Part shown: piece after piece, positions 8,119-16,303 of the stretch | Position numbering within the stretch: position 1 is the first letter of the stretch | How the letters are laid out: every line of letters starts with the position of its first letter | Translations under genes and position numbers: made by a program | Notes under the pieces: generated by a model | Seen by the model: only the letters and a program-made list of their open reading frames with translations | Told to the model about the DNA's origin: nothing | Databases searched by the model: none | Source of the DNA: an uncultured Sphingomonas sp. | GTDB lineage: Bacteria; Pseudomonadota; Alphaproteobacteria; Sphingomonadales; Sphingomonadaceae | Assembly (NCBI RefSeq): GCF_946478955.1 | Contig: NZ_CAMLDL010000004.1 | Span: forward strand, 1-64,000 | Length of the DNA stretch: 64,000 nucleotides | Direction of reading: 5' to 3'

Positions 8119-9852
8119 ATGAGCGACGACAGCGACACGGCGATGCCGGGGATAGAGGATTGGCAGCATTGGGCCCTCGTCATGGCCCGTGCCAACCAGA
8201 TGGTTATGGAGGCGTGGGCCGATAACCTCGCGAAAGGCGGCACCATGCCGGGCTTTGGCCTTGCCAAGACCGGCGCGAACGCCGATCCGATGCAATGGAT
8301 GAGCCAGGGCGCGGAAGCCTGGTCCAAGGGGCTTGAGGCGTGGAGCCAGATGCTCGGCCAATTCGCCGCCGCCGGCGAGACCAGGGATCGGCGCTTCGGA
8401 TCTCCCGAATGGCGCGAGAATCCGATCTTCGATACGGTTCGTCAGGGATATCTCGCCATTTCCGATAAGCTGCTTGGAACCGTCGAGGAAATTGAAGGCC
8501 TGGATGAGGACGCGCGCGATCGGCTGCGTTTCGCCACGCGCGGCTTCGTCGATGCCATGAGCCCCGCCAACTTCGCCGCGACCAACCCTGACTTCATGAA
8601 GCGGACCATCGATACCAAGGGCGAAAACTTGCTCGCGGGCTTGAAAAATATGCTCAGCGATATTTCGGCAGGACAGGTGACGCAAAGTCCGAAGGGCGCG
8701 TTTGAACTTGGGCGCAACCTTGCCACGACACCAGGCAAAGTGGTTTTTGAAACCGACCTGTTTCAGCTGATCCATTATGACGCGTCGACGCACGAGGTAC
8801 TCGAAACACCGCTGGTCATTTTTCCGCCATGGATCAACCGTTTCTACATCCTCGACCTCACGCCGGAAAAAAGCTTCGTCAAATGGACCGTAGATCAGGG
8901 CGTCACCACGTTCATGGTGAGCTGGAAATCCGCCGACGAAACCATCCGCGACGTGACGATGGATGATTATGTCGCGGCGCAAGAACAGGCGATTGATACG
9001 ATCAAGGATCTGTTGGATGTCGATAGCGTCCACACCATCGGCTATTGCGTGGCGGGGACAACGCTCGCCGCGACGCTTGCCTATCTTGCTGGCAAACATG
9101 CCGACGACAAAGTCAAAAGCGCCACCTTTTTCACCGCGCAGGTCGATTTTGAGGATGCTGGCGACCTCAAGATGTTCCTAGGCGACGACACGTTCGCGAC
9201 CCTGAAGCAATTGACCGAGGAAACCGGGATTCTGGACGGCCGGGTCATGGCTGCGACCTTCAATCTGCTGCGCGGTAAGGACCTCATATGGAACTATGTC
9301 GTCAACAATTACCTGATGGGCAATGATCCGACGCCGTTCGATCTGCTTCACTGGAATGGCGACGTCACCAACCTGCCCGGCGCCTGGCACCGGGATTATC
9401 TGATGCGGCTTTATCGCGAAAATTTGCTGGTGCAGCCCGGGTCAATTCATGTGCTGGGCATGCCGCTTGATCTCCGCGCGATCAAGACGCCCGCCTATAT
9501 TCAGGCGGGGAAGGAAGATCATATCGCGCCGCTGAAAAGCGTGTGGAAACTAACACGGATATTGTCGGGTCCGACGCGGTTCCTGCTTGCCGGTTCCGGC
9601 CATATCGCGGGGGTGGTTAACCCGCCTGCGGCGGGCAAGTATCAATATTGGACCAATGATGATGCAGCCCCGACGCTGGAAGATTTCGTTGCGGGTGCGA
9701 CGGAGACCAAGGGTAGCTGGTGGCCGGATTGGATCGTTTGGCTGAAGGATCAGGCGCCCAGCACGGTCAAGGCCGATGGAGCGCGTGTACCCGGAAAGGG
9801 CAAGCTGAAGCCGATTGAGGATGCGCCGGGACGCTATGTAAAGACGCGATAG
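8119..9852 (+). CDS. phaC: class I poly(3-hydroxyalkanoate) synthase PhaC
   Basis: 577 aa, typical class I PhaC length. It polymerises (R)-3-hydroxyacyl-CoA, usually 3-hydroxybutyryl-CoA, on the surface of cytoplasmic PHB granules. The lipase-box-like GYCVAGT carries the catalytic Cys (residue 310), with Asp in GKEDHIAP (467) and His in GSGHIAG (495). The N-terminal SIEDWQ-like segment (PGIEDWQHWALVM) is normal for the class. ATG 8119 is preferred over ATG 8107 because a GGGA box precedes it and the protein then begins MSDDSD. No phaA, phaB or phaR is adjacent; a phasin lies 6.5 kb downstream. Confidence 0.97.
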   Translation: MSDDSDTAMPGIEDWQHWALVMARANQMVMEAWADNLAKGGTMPGFGLAKTGANADPMQWMSQGAEAWSKGLEAWSQMLGQFAAAGETRDRRFGSPEWRENPIFDTVRQGYLAISDKLLGTVEEIEGLDEDARDRLRFATRGFVDAMSPANFAATNPDFMKRTIDTKGENLLAGLKNMLSDISAGQVTQSPKGAFELGRNLATTPGKVVFETDLFQLIHYDASTHEVLETPLVIFPPWINRFYILDLTPEKSFVKWTVDQGVTTFMVSWKSADETIRDVTMDDYVAAQEQAIDTIKDLLDVDSVHTIGYCVAGTTLAATLAYLAGKHADDKVKSATFFTAQVDFEDAGDLKMFLGDDTFATLKQLTEETGILDGRVMAATFNLLRGKDLIWNYVVNNYLMGNDPTPFDLLHWNGDVTNLPGAWHRDYLMRLYRENLLVQPGSIHVLGMPLDLRAIKTPAYIQAGKEDHIAPLKSVWKLTRILSGPTRFLLAGSGHIAGVVNPPAAGKYQYWTNDDAAPTLEDFVAGATETKGSWWPDWIVWLKDQAPSTVKADGARVPGKGKLKPIEDAPGRYVKTR

Positions 9853-9869
9853 CGCGTCGCATCAGCTTC

Positions 9870-9940
9870 GCTCACCTTTCCCCCGGAAAAGCTCCGCTAG
9901 CAACCGCCTGCTCACCTGTCCCCCGGACAGGCTCCGCTAG
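9870..9940. repeat. tandem pair of 31-bp hairpin repeats
   Basis: Two copies (9870-9900 and 9910-9940) of a unit GCTCACCT...CCCCCGG...GCTCCGCTAG sit 40 bp apart between the convergent phaC and ydeI-like genes. Each copy forms a hairpin: unit 2 pairs CCTGTCC with GGACAGG perfectly, unit 1 pairs CCTTTCC with GGAAAAG with one mismatch. Changes at paired positions are compensatory. The second copy overlaps the stop codon of the ydeI-like gene. The pair resembles the short repetitive hairpin elements scattered in sphingomonad genomes and may also act as a bidirectional transcription barrier. Confidence 0.7.
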
Positions 9941-10524
9941 CAGTTTTCATATTTCCAGTTGCGTTTCTTGCCGTCGCTTAGCCATTCGATGGCTTGGGCG
10001 ATCCGCTTGGTACGGGTCTCATCGCGTTTGGCCTCGTTGACCCATTCGACATATTCGCGGCGATGGCTTGGCGCGAAGGCATCAAACGTTGCTTTTGCGG
10101 CCGCACTGGCCATGAGCGCGGACATAAATTCGGGATGAATCTCGCCGACCGGCTTTGGCGCGGCTTTTGTCTTCTTCGGGGCGGGGGCGCTGTCGTTGAG
10201 TAGCGCGGCGGCCTTCACCAGTTCGTCGAAATTGTCCGGCAGGTCGCCTATTGAGGTGATCCGGCCAAATTGGCCCATCGCCTCGGCGCTTTGCTCAACG
10301 CCCAGCTCCTTACCGCGCCAGAAGTTTATTGCGGCATGGGCTTTGAACGCGGCGGTCCCGAGCAGGATTTTGCCGTCCTGCGTGTAGGTCGGATGGCTCC
10401 ACTTGATCGTTTCTTCGATCCCGGGAACAAGGGCGTGAATGCGCTCGCGCACATGGGTGAGGACAGTCTGCGCAAAAGGCTGGGCCTTCGCGATATAGGC
10501 GTCGATGCGCGGGTCGCGCGTCAG
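9937..10524 (-). CDS. YdeI/OmpD-associated family protein (DUF1801 + YdeI C-terminal region)
   Basis: About 195 aa. The N-terminal half has the DUF1801 pattern (RERIHALVPGIEETIKWSHPTYTQDGKILLGTAAFK) and the C-terminal half the YdeI pattern ending in EWVNEAKRDETRTKRIAQAIEWLSDGKKRNWKYE. Function is unknown. The family N terminus TRDPRIDAYIAKAQ is present, but the only codon that could initiate it is CTG at 10524, whose last two bases overlap the TGA of the upstream small membrane protein gene (CTGA). The frame is open further upstream but there it is antisense-like noise within the neighbour. The next in-frame GTG would cut into the DUF1801 domain. Confidence 0.82.
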   Translation of the reverse strand: MTRDPRIDAYIAKAQPFAQTVLTHVRERIHALVPGIEETIKWSHPTYTQDGKILLGTAAFKAHAAINFWRGKELGVEQSAEAMGQFGRITSIGDLPDNFDELVKAAALLNDSAPAPKKTKAAPKPVGEIHPEFMSALMASAAAKATFDAFAPSHRREYVEWVNEAKRDETRTKRIAQAIEWLSDGKKRNWKYENC

Positions 10525-10742
10525 AAAATGCCTCCGCCGAGCATCAGCCGGACAATGCCCACGACGATCACGAACAGGTTGAGGTTGCGGCCCGAATTGG
10601 ACGAAGAAATCGCGCCAATGCCCGCACCGATCACTGCCAGCGGAATGATCAGCCAGTTTGCCCAGCCCAGAAGCGGAATGAACGCAATCGCTGCACAAAT
10701 CAGGGCGACGACACCGATCACAAGGGAAATGACATTGCTCAT
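10521..10742 (-). CDS. small hypothetical membrane protein
   Basis: 73 aa, ATG start at 10742. Two or three hydrophobic segments cover nearly the whole chain (residues 4-42 and 54-70) with a polar SSSNSGRN loop between. It lies 31 bases downstream of rarD and overlaps the ydeI-like gene at the stop codon. I do not recognise a family beyond small DUF-type inner-membrane proteins. Confidence 0.7.
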   Translation of the reverse strand: MSNVISLVIGVVALICAAIAFIPLLGWANWLIIPLAVIGAGIGAISSSNSGRNLNLFVIVVGIVRLMLGGGIF

Positions 10743-10773
10743 GACGGCAAGATGGGCCTGAAACAGGCGCGTA

Positions 10774-11709
10774 TCAAGTCGCCTGGCGCCGCTGCCTCAC
10801 GAGCGATGCCATGTAGAGAAACAGGGCGGTCCAGATACAGCCGAATGCAATGGCGTGGGTCAGGCTGAACGGCTCTCGGTAAATGGCGACTGCGAGGAGA
10901 AACTGCAGCGTCGGCGCAATAAATTGCAAGATGCCGACGGTTGAATATTTCAGGCGCCGCGCCGCCGCCGTGAAGCATAGCAGCGGAACCGTCGACACAA
11001 GCCCGGCGGCGATGAGGAGGCCGTTTTCGGTCATGTCAGGGCCGGGGAATGAACGGCCGGCCGCGCCGCCCATGGCAAGCCATATCAATGCGACGGGGGC
11101 GAGGATGAAGGTTTCGATGGCGAGACCCGGCAGGCTTTCGACCGCGACGATTTTTCGCAGCAGCCCATAGGTCGCGAAGGAGAAACACAGGCCGAGGCTG
11201 AGCCACAATGTGTTGAGGGCACCGGCGGCAAGCACGGCCACCCCGACGGTAGCGATCCCCACGGCAATCCATTGGGTCCGGCTAAGATGTTCCTTGAGCA
11301 TGAACCGGCCGAGGAGAATATTGGCGAGCGGATTGAGATAATAGCCAAGGCTTCCGGCGAGGATGTGGCCGCTGTTGATCGCATAGACGTAAAGCAACCA
11401 GTTCACACCGATCAGCACGGACGTAACAACGAGTATGCCGAGGATTTTGCGGTTGGCGACGGCGGCTTTTAGCGCCCCCCATCCTTTCGCAATCGTCAAA
11501 AGTGCCGCCAGAACAAGCAAAGACCAGACGATGCGGTGGGCAACAATATCGATCGACGGCACGGTTTTGATCGATTTGAAATAGAGCGGCATCACGCCCC
11601 ACAGTCCGTAGGCGGCGAGGCCGTAAAGCAGCCCATTGCGGGTGCGGCGGTCGATTTCGGCTCGTGGCTGGGGCAGGGGCGCGTTCACATTGTTTGCGCC
11701 TAAGGCCAT
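10774..11709 (-). CDS. rarD: EamA-family transporter RarD
   Basis: 311 aa integral membrane protein with about ten transmembrane segments and the RarD opening GLLYGLAAYGLWGVMPLYFK; further family phrases are AHRIVWS, NWLLYVYAINSGHILAGSLGYYLNPL and FIAPTLQFLLAV. RarD is an EamA/DMT-superfamily permease whose substrate is not settled (named for chloramphenicol sensitivity). It is divergent from the DUF4893 lipoprotein gene with about 98 bases between starts. Confidence 0.93.
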   Translation of the reverse strand: MALGANNVNAPLPQPRAEIDRRTRNGLLYGLAAYGLWGVMPLYFKSIKTVPSIDIVAHRIVWSLLVLAALLTIAKGWGALKAAVANRKILGILVVTSVLIGVNWLLYVYAINSGHILAGSLGYYLNPLANILLGRFMLKEHLSRTQWIAVGIATVGVAVLAAGALNTLWLSLGLCFSFATYGLLRKIVAVESLPGLAIETFILAPVALIWLAMGGAAGRSFPGPDMTENGLLIAAGLVSTVPLLCFTAAARRLKYSTVGILQFIAPTLQFLLAVAIYREPFSLTHAIAFGCIWTALFLYMASLVRQRRQAT

Positions 11710-11807
11710 TTAGCGGTCAGTCAATCATCATGATGAAGCGACTATTGGTTGAAACCGGGCGGGCGCTTTGTCAGGCTGTGGTGCTCGGCTTTACCTGAGG
11801 AGTCGCC

Positions 11808-12476
11808 ATGTTTTCGCCGATTCGTCGCATTTTCCTGCCTGTCGTCATGCTGACAGCCGCATGCACGACTGTAGACAAGGATGCGCCCCGTGCGGTGGTG
11901 ACGGTGGACCCACCGACCAAAGCCGACGTGTGGGAAGGGCTCGCAAGCGCGCCTGACAAGCTGCGCATCCAGCGGATCGCAACCGGGTGGGTAAGCGGTC
12001 TTCAGGAGGCACGGCGCGCAGGGAATGGCGGCGACATTCGTGCCGAAGGTCGGTTGCTGGACCCCGACGCGGGACTGGAGCGTCCGGCGCCGACTCCGGG
12101 AAGCTATAATTGCCGGATGGTCACGCTCGGCCGTGAGGGCGCCAAGGGGCCTGCCTACCAGAAGTTCAAACCTTTTTTCTGCTTCGTTCAGGTGGATCGC
12201 GACCTGCTTGCGATTGTGAAACAGACCGGCAGCAAGCGGCCCGCCGGACGATTGTGGGAAGATGACGATAGCAAGCGGCTCATTTTCCTCGGCACCATGG
12301 CGCTAGGCAATGAAGAGGAGGCCAAGCCATATGGGGAGGACGCCAAGCGCGACATGGCGGGCGTTTTCGAACGGATCGGGTCGTTCCGCTGGCGGCTGGT
12401 CATCCCCTATCCGCGCAACGGTGCGAAGATTGACGTGTTCGAGCTGACCCCGGTGGCAGATCAGCCGACACAATGA
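11808..12476 (+). CDS. DUF4893 lipoprotein
   Basis: 222 aa. A signal sequence with lipobox LTAAC (Cys19) predicts a lipoprotein. The body matches DUF4893: GSYNCRMVTLG, then FFCFVQVDRDL, FLGTMALGNEEEAKPYGEDAKRDMAGVFERIG and FRWRLVIPYP. A clear paralogue is encoded at 59746-60366. Two conserved cysteines (in YNCR and FFCF) might form a disulfide. ATG at 11808 is preceded by GAGGAG. Its stop overlaps the next start (ATGA), so it heads an operon ending with the ATP12 gene. Function unknown. Confidence 0.85.
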   Translation: MFSPIRRIFLPVVMLTAACTTVDKDAPRAVVTVDPPTKADVWEGLASAPDKLRIQRIATGWVSGLQEARRAGNGGDIRAEGRLLDPDAGLERPAPTPGSYNCRMVTLGREGAKGPAYQKFKPFFCFVQVDRDLLAIVKQTGSKRPAGRLWEDDDSKRLIFLGTMALGNEEEAKPYGEDAKRDMAGVFERIGSFRWRLVIPYPRNGAKIDVFELTPVADQPTQ

Positions 12477-12844
12477 GCATTTCCAGTCCCGACGAGGTGC
12501 GCGCGCATCTGGTAGCAGCCGCCCGCGAAGGCCATGCGCTGACCTATTCGGAGTTGCTGGCCCACCTGGGCTATGGCTTTTCACGGCCGAAGATGCGGGC
12601 GTTATGCCGGACGCTCGCCGCCATCGACGCCGATGCCGAATTGCGCGGGGAGCCGGAACTTGCCGTTCTTGTTGTGCGGCAGTCGGACGGGATACCGGGG
12701 CAGGGCTGGTGGGTTGGTGGCGGCGCGGCGCAGCATGATTATGGCGGTCCGTGGGAAGGCCCAAAGGCCGCAAAATTCATCACCCGGCTTCAGCAGCAAG
12801 CCTTTGACTATTGGGCCATGGCGCCGGAAGATGCTTCAGGCTAA
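12473..12844 (+). CDS. small hypothetical protein, possible winged-helix fold
   Basis: 123 aa, start overlapping the upstream stop as ATGA. The pattern LTYSELLAHLGYG...LCRTLAAI...LAVLVVRQSDGIPGQGWW recalls small winged-helix proteins with a TY-E-L motif, including the DNA-binding part of MGMT-like proteins, but the PCHR active site of alkyltransferases is absent. The C-terminal stretch is rich in aromatic residues. It sits between a lipoprotein gene and a pseudouridine synthase gene in the same operon. Function unknown; the fold suggestion is inference. Confidence 0.78.
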   Translation: MSISSPDEVRAHLVAAAREGHALTYSELLAHLGYGFSRPKMRALCRTLAAIDADAELRGEPELAVLVVRQSDGIPGQGWWVGGGAAQHDYGGPWEGPKAAKFITRLQQQAFDYWAMAPEDASG

Positions 12845-12853
12845 GGGCCTGTT

Positions 12854-14026
12854 ATGGCCAACACGCTCAGCGAAAACGTCCGCACGTTCACCGTCGGCGA
12901 GGATGATGACGGAATCCGGCTCGACCGCTGGTTCAAGCGGCACCTCCCGGACGTAAGTTTTAATATTGTTTCGCGCTGGGCACGTACCGGGCAGCTGCGT
13001 GTTGATGGAAAGCGCGCAACGCCGGGCGACCGCCTCGAATTGGGGCAGGTGCTGCGCGTTCCCCCGGCAGAGGCCGCGCCTGCCGAAGGATCGGGCGCCC
13101 GCCCGAAGCGCGAGATCAAACCGCTGAGCGATGATGAACAAGCTTTCGTTCAGGACATGGTGATCGGTCAGGGCCGCGACTGGATCATGCTCAACAAGCC
13201 GCCGGGTTTGGCGACGCAGGGCGGAACCAAGACGGTGCAACATCTTGATCGCTTGCTCGACGGCCTGGCGGATCAAGACGGCAACCGGCCCAAATTGGTG
13301 CACCGGCTCGACAAGGACACCAGCGGTGTTCTGCTCGTTGCGAAGACCGCGCGGTCGGCCAGTCATTTCGCCAAGGCCTTTTCCGGCCGGACGGCGCGGA
13401 AAGTCTATTGGGCGATCATTGCAGGGGTGCCTTCGCAGGAGGAGGGGGTAATCGATGCGCCGCTGTCCAAACAGCCGGGGACGGGCGGCGAGAAAATGCA
13501 TGTCGATGAGGAAAACGGCCTGCCCGCCAAGACTCGCTACCGCCTCATCGACCGCGCCGGTAACCGCGCCGCCTGGGTCGAGCTGCAACCGCTGACGGGG
13601 CGTACGCACCAGCTTCGCGCGCACATGGCGGCGATCGGCCACCCAATCATCGGCGACGCCAAATATGGCGGTGCCAGCGCCTTTCTGACCGGTGGGGTCA
13701 GCCGCAAGATGCACCTCCATGCCCGGCGGCTAAAGGTCGATGGCATGGATGGCAAACCGATCGACTTTACTGCGGAGCTGCCTGACCATTTCCGCGAAAC
13801 ACTGGCGACCCTGGGCTTTGACCCGATGGCGGGCGATATGCTGCCGATGGACAATCCCGATCCTGCCAAGTCTCCCGAGACCAAGGCCAAGCGTGCAGCC
13901 GCCCACGCCAAAGCGTTTCGCAAGGCGCGCAAAGGTGAGCGGCGCTCGCGCGGCGGTGGACCTGACAAACCGACCCGCGGCGACGCCAGGGCCGGCCGCG
14001 GGGCTGGCAAGCCAAAGCGCAAATGA
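12854..14026 (+). CDS. RluC/RluD-family 23S rRNA pseudouridine synthase
   Basis: 390 aa. An N-terminal S4 RNA-binding domain (about residues 17-75) is followed by the pseudouridine synthase domain with HRLDKDTSG (150-158; catalytic Asp153), LQPLTGRTHQLRAHMAAIGHPIIGD and a very basic tail of some 50 residues rich in Lys, Arg and Gly. The family isomerises uridines in 23S rRNA helices 35/90 (RluC) or 69 (RluD); which target applies is not decidable here. The stop overlaps the next gene by 4 bases. Confidence 0.93.
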   Translation: MANTLSENVRTFTVGEDDDGIRLDRWFKRHLPDVSFNIVSRWARTGQLRVDGKRATPGDRLELGQVLRVPPAEAAPAEGSGARPKREIKPLSDDEQAFVQDMVIGQGRDWIMLNKPPGLATQGGTKTVQHLDRLLDGLADQDGNRPKLVHRLDKDTSGVLLVAKTARSASHFAKAFSGRTARKVYWAIIAGVPSQEEGVIDAPLSKQPGTGGEKMHVDEENGLPAKTRYRLIDRAGNRAAWVELQPLTGRTHQLRAHMAAIGHPIIGDAKYGGASAFLTGGVSRKMHLHARRLKVDGMDGKPIDFTAELPDHFRETLATLGFDPMAGDMLPMDNPDPAKSPETKAKRAAAHAKAFRKARKGERRSRGGGPDKPTRGDARAGRGAGKPKRK

Positions 14027-14685
14027 TCAAGCTCGCCATCTTCGATTGCGATGGCACTTTGGTAGACAGCGGCGCGAGCATACATCGCGCGGTCGAAGCG
14101 ACATTCAGAGCGCACGGCATGGAACCACCGCCAAGGTCCGAGGCCAAGAAGGTCATCGGTCTCAGTCTGTATGAGGCGATGGCGCGGTTGGCGCCAGGTG
14201 CCAATCACCAGGCCATGGTTGAGAGCTACAAGGAGGTATTCTTCGCCATGCGCGGGGCAGGGGAACTCGAAGAGCCATTCTATGATGGGATCGACGCGCT
14301 GCTCGATCAGCTGGAGGGTCATGGCTGGCTGCTTGCAGTGGCGACCGGCAAGAGCCATCGCGGACTGCTTCATCTGCTGGATCAGCACGACATCCGGGAT
14401 CGCTTCATCTCGCTGCAGACCGCCGACAGCAATCCGTCAAAGCCGCATCCCGCCATGGCGTTGCAAGCGATGGCGGATGCAGGCGCCGAACCCGCCAACA
14501 CCGTTTTCATTGGCGATACGGCGTGGGATATGGGCTGCGCCGTCAACGCGGGAACGGGGGCAATCGGCGTAGGCTGGGGCTATCATGATCCGCAGGAATT
14601 GATCGACGCGGGTGCGCACGGCGTGGCGATGGCGCCAGCCGAAGTAATCGCCCATGCCGACGCATGGCTGAGGAGGAATGGATGA
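14023..14685 (+). CDS. HAD-family hydrolase, phosphoglycolate phosphatase-like
   Basis: 220 aa. HAD motif I is FDCDGTLVDS (nucleophile Asp8, Asp10), motif II VATGKS, the Lys in NPSKPHP, and motif IV FIGDTAWDMGCAVNAG. The helical cap inserted after motif I makes it a Gph/PGP-type phosphatase. Substrate is inferred as a small phosphomonoester such as 2-phosphoglycolate. It overlaps the pseudouridine synthase gene upstream by 4 bases and the small membrane-protein gene downstream by ATGA. Confidence 0.9.
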   Translation: MIKLAIFDCDGTLVDSGASIHRAVEATFRAHGMEPPPRSEAKKVIGLSLYEAMARLAPGANHQAMVESYKEVFFAMRGAGELEEPFYDGIDALLDQLEGHGWLLAVATGKSHRGLLHLLDQHDIRDRFISLQTADSNPSKPHPAMALQAMADAGAEPANTVFIGDTAWDMGCAVNAGTGAIGVGWGYHDPQELIDAGAHGVAMAPAEVIAHADAWLRRNG

Positions 14686-14906
14686 CGCCGGAACAGGAAA
14701 AACAGGTCTTCATCGTGTTCGCGGTCACACGGTTGATCGGATTGGCGATGTTCTTTCTTGGCGTCGCCATCGCCTTTACCGACCTGGTCGAGCCTGGTGG
14801 GTCGCCTATGATCGGCGGCTTGCTCGCGGTCTTCGGCGTGCTGGATGCCGTACTGGCCCCTCAACTCATCCGCCGTGCGATGGAAAGGCAGATGGCGAAA
14901 AAATGA
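14682..14906 (+). CDS. small two-segment membrane protein
   Basis: 74 aa beginning MTPEQEKQVF. ATG 14682 overlaps the upstream TGA and has a GAGGAGG box at ideal spacing, so it is preferred to ATG 14664. Two transmembrane segments (about residues 12-35 and 42-62) and a basic tail are visible. It lies between the HAD phosphatase and ATP12 genes, overlapping the latter by ATGA. No function recognised; the placement next to an F1-ATPase assembly factor is suggestive only. Confidence 0.78.
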   Translation: MTPEQEKQVFIVFAVTRLIGLAMFFLGVAIAFTDLVEPGGSPMIGGLLAVFGVLDAVLAPQLIRRAMERQMAKK

Positions 14907-15592
14907 AGCGATTTTGGACATCCGCGACGGTCGAGCGGGAAGGCGAAGGATGGACCATTGCCCTCGACGGACGGCGGGTGAAGACCCCGGCGCGGGTCGA
15001 TCTGATCGTGCCGACGGCGGCGCTAGCCGAGGCAATCGCGGCCGAATGGAATGACGGCGGCGAGGAGATTAACCCCCGCGCCATGCCGCTGACCGGGCTC
15101 GCCAACGCCGCCGTCGACCGGGTTGCCACAGACCCTGTGCGATTTGCGGCCGATCTCGCCAAATATGCGGAGGCGGACCTGCTCTGCTACCGCGCCGATG
15201 GGCCGGGGCCGCTGGTGACGCAGCAGGCGGAGCTGTGGGACCCGCTGCTAGATTGGGCGCGTCGTCGCTATGACGTGGACTTCGTGGTCGGCGACGGGGT
15301 TCTGCACATCGCTCAGCCTGCCGAGACGGTGAAGCGGCTGGCCCATGCGGTCGATGCGCTCGATCCGTTCCGGCTGGCAGGTCTGTCGCCGATGGTTACG
15401 ATCGGCGGTTCGCTCGTGACGGCGCTCGCTGTCCTCGAGGAAGCGGTGACCGCCGAAGTGGGCTGGAACGCCCTCAGCCTCGACGATCGCTTTCAGATGG
15501 AAAAATGGGGCGCCGACGATGAAGCGGTAAAGGCACTGGAAAACCGCGAACGTGATTTCCTCGTCGCCGCGCGCTTCGTCAGCCTTCTTTAA
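14903..15592 (+). CDS. ATP12 family chaperone for F1-ATPase assembly
   Basis: 229 aa. MKRFWTSATVEREGEGWTIALDGRRVKTPAR is the standard ATP12 opening; the later segments AEWNDGGEEINPRAMPLTGLANAAVDRV and YAEADLLCYRADGP...LVTQQAELWDPLLDWA are family hallmarks. ATP12 binds the alpha subunit during F1 assembly in mitochondria and is kept in alphaproteobacteria. The start at 14903 overlaps the preceding TGA (ATGA). Its TAA overlaps the convergent gmk stop codon. Confidence 0.94.
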   Translation: MKRFWTSATVEREGEGWTIALDGRRVKTPARVDLIVPTAALAEAIAAEWNDGGEEINPRAMPLTGLANAAVDRVATDPVRFAADLAKYAEADLLCYRADGPGPLVTQQAELWDPLLDWARRRYDVDFVVGDGVLHIAQPAETVKRLAHAVDALDPFRLAGLSPMVTIGGSLVTALAVLEEAVTAEVGWNALSLDDRFQMEKWGADDEAVKALENRERDFLVAARFVSLL

Positions 15593-16248
15593 TTATTGGG
15601 CCGCTCGACCAGGTCGCGCACAAACGGGATCAGGTAGGGTTGGCGGTCGCGCTTCAGCCGCTCGGCCCGGACAATTGCCTCCACCTCGGTCAGGCATTTG
15701 TCCATATTCTCGTTGATCAGGACATAATCATATTCACCCCAATGGCCAATTTCGGCGGCAGCGCGGCGCATTCGGCCCTGGATCACCTCTTCGCTGTCCG
15801 TCCCGCGCGCGCGGAGGCGGCGCTCAAGTTCCGCCATCGACGGCGGCAGGATGAAGATGCGGACCAGGTCGGTTCCAAAGGCGCCGCGCAGCTGCTGCGT
15901 CCCCTGCCAATCAATGTCGAACAGGATGTCACGACCATCTTTCAGCGCGTCCTTGATCGGCTCCTTGGGGCTGCCGTAGCGATGGTCGAATACATAGGCC
16001 CATTCGGCCAGTTCCTCGTCATCGATCATCTTCTGAAATTCCGGTTCGTCGACGAAGTGATAATGGACGTCATCGACCTCGCCAGGCCGTTTTGGCCGGG
16101 TTGTGGCGCTAATCGACATGGTGATGTCGGGATCGCTAGCCAGCAACATTCTGCTGATCGTCGTCTTACCTGCACCCGAAGGGGACGAGAGTACGACGAG
16201 GAGGCCACGGCGGCGGCGGGATGAAGCGTTGCTAATGGGATCGACCAT
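15589..16248 (-). CDS. gmk: guanylate kinase
   Basis: 219 aa. Phosphorylates GMP to GDP. The P-loop SSPSGAGKTT is at residues 21-30, followed by SATTRPKRPGEVDDVHYHFV (GMP binding), EYAEVF-like EWAYVFDHRYGS and ILFDIDWQGTQQLR. Start MVDPISNASS at 16248 is chosen because the in-frame extension upstream has no family match and enters the phasin promoter. The two convergent stops with the ATP12 gene share bases (TTAA). Confidence 0.96.
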   Translation of the reverse strand: MVDPISNASSRRRRGLLVVLSSPSGAGKTTISRMLLASDPDITMSISATTRPKRPGEVDDVHYHFVDEPEFQKMIDDEELAEWAYVFDHRYGSPKEPIKDALKDGRDILFDIDWQGTQQLRGAFGTDLVRIFILPPSMAELERRLRARGTDSEEVIQGRMRRAAAEIGHWGEYDYVLINENMDKCLTEVEAIVRAERLKRDRQPYLIPFVRDLVERPNN

Positions 16249-16303
16249 GGCTGCACTTGCCTTGGCCGGCGGCAATAGGTCAAGCGTTGCGTTACGTTTA
16301 TGT

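Noticed and set aside
8059..9099. 346-codon minus-strand frame opposite phaC
   Set aside because: Antisense to a gene with an intact catalytic triad; not family-like.
12473..12844. Assignment as an O6-alkylguanine alkyltransferase-like protein
   Set aside because: There is no PCHR/PWHR active-site motif; only a general winged-helix similarity can be claimed.
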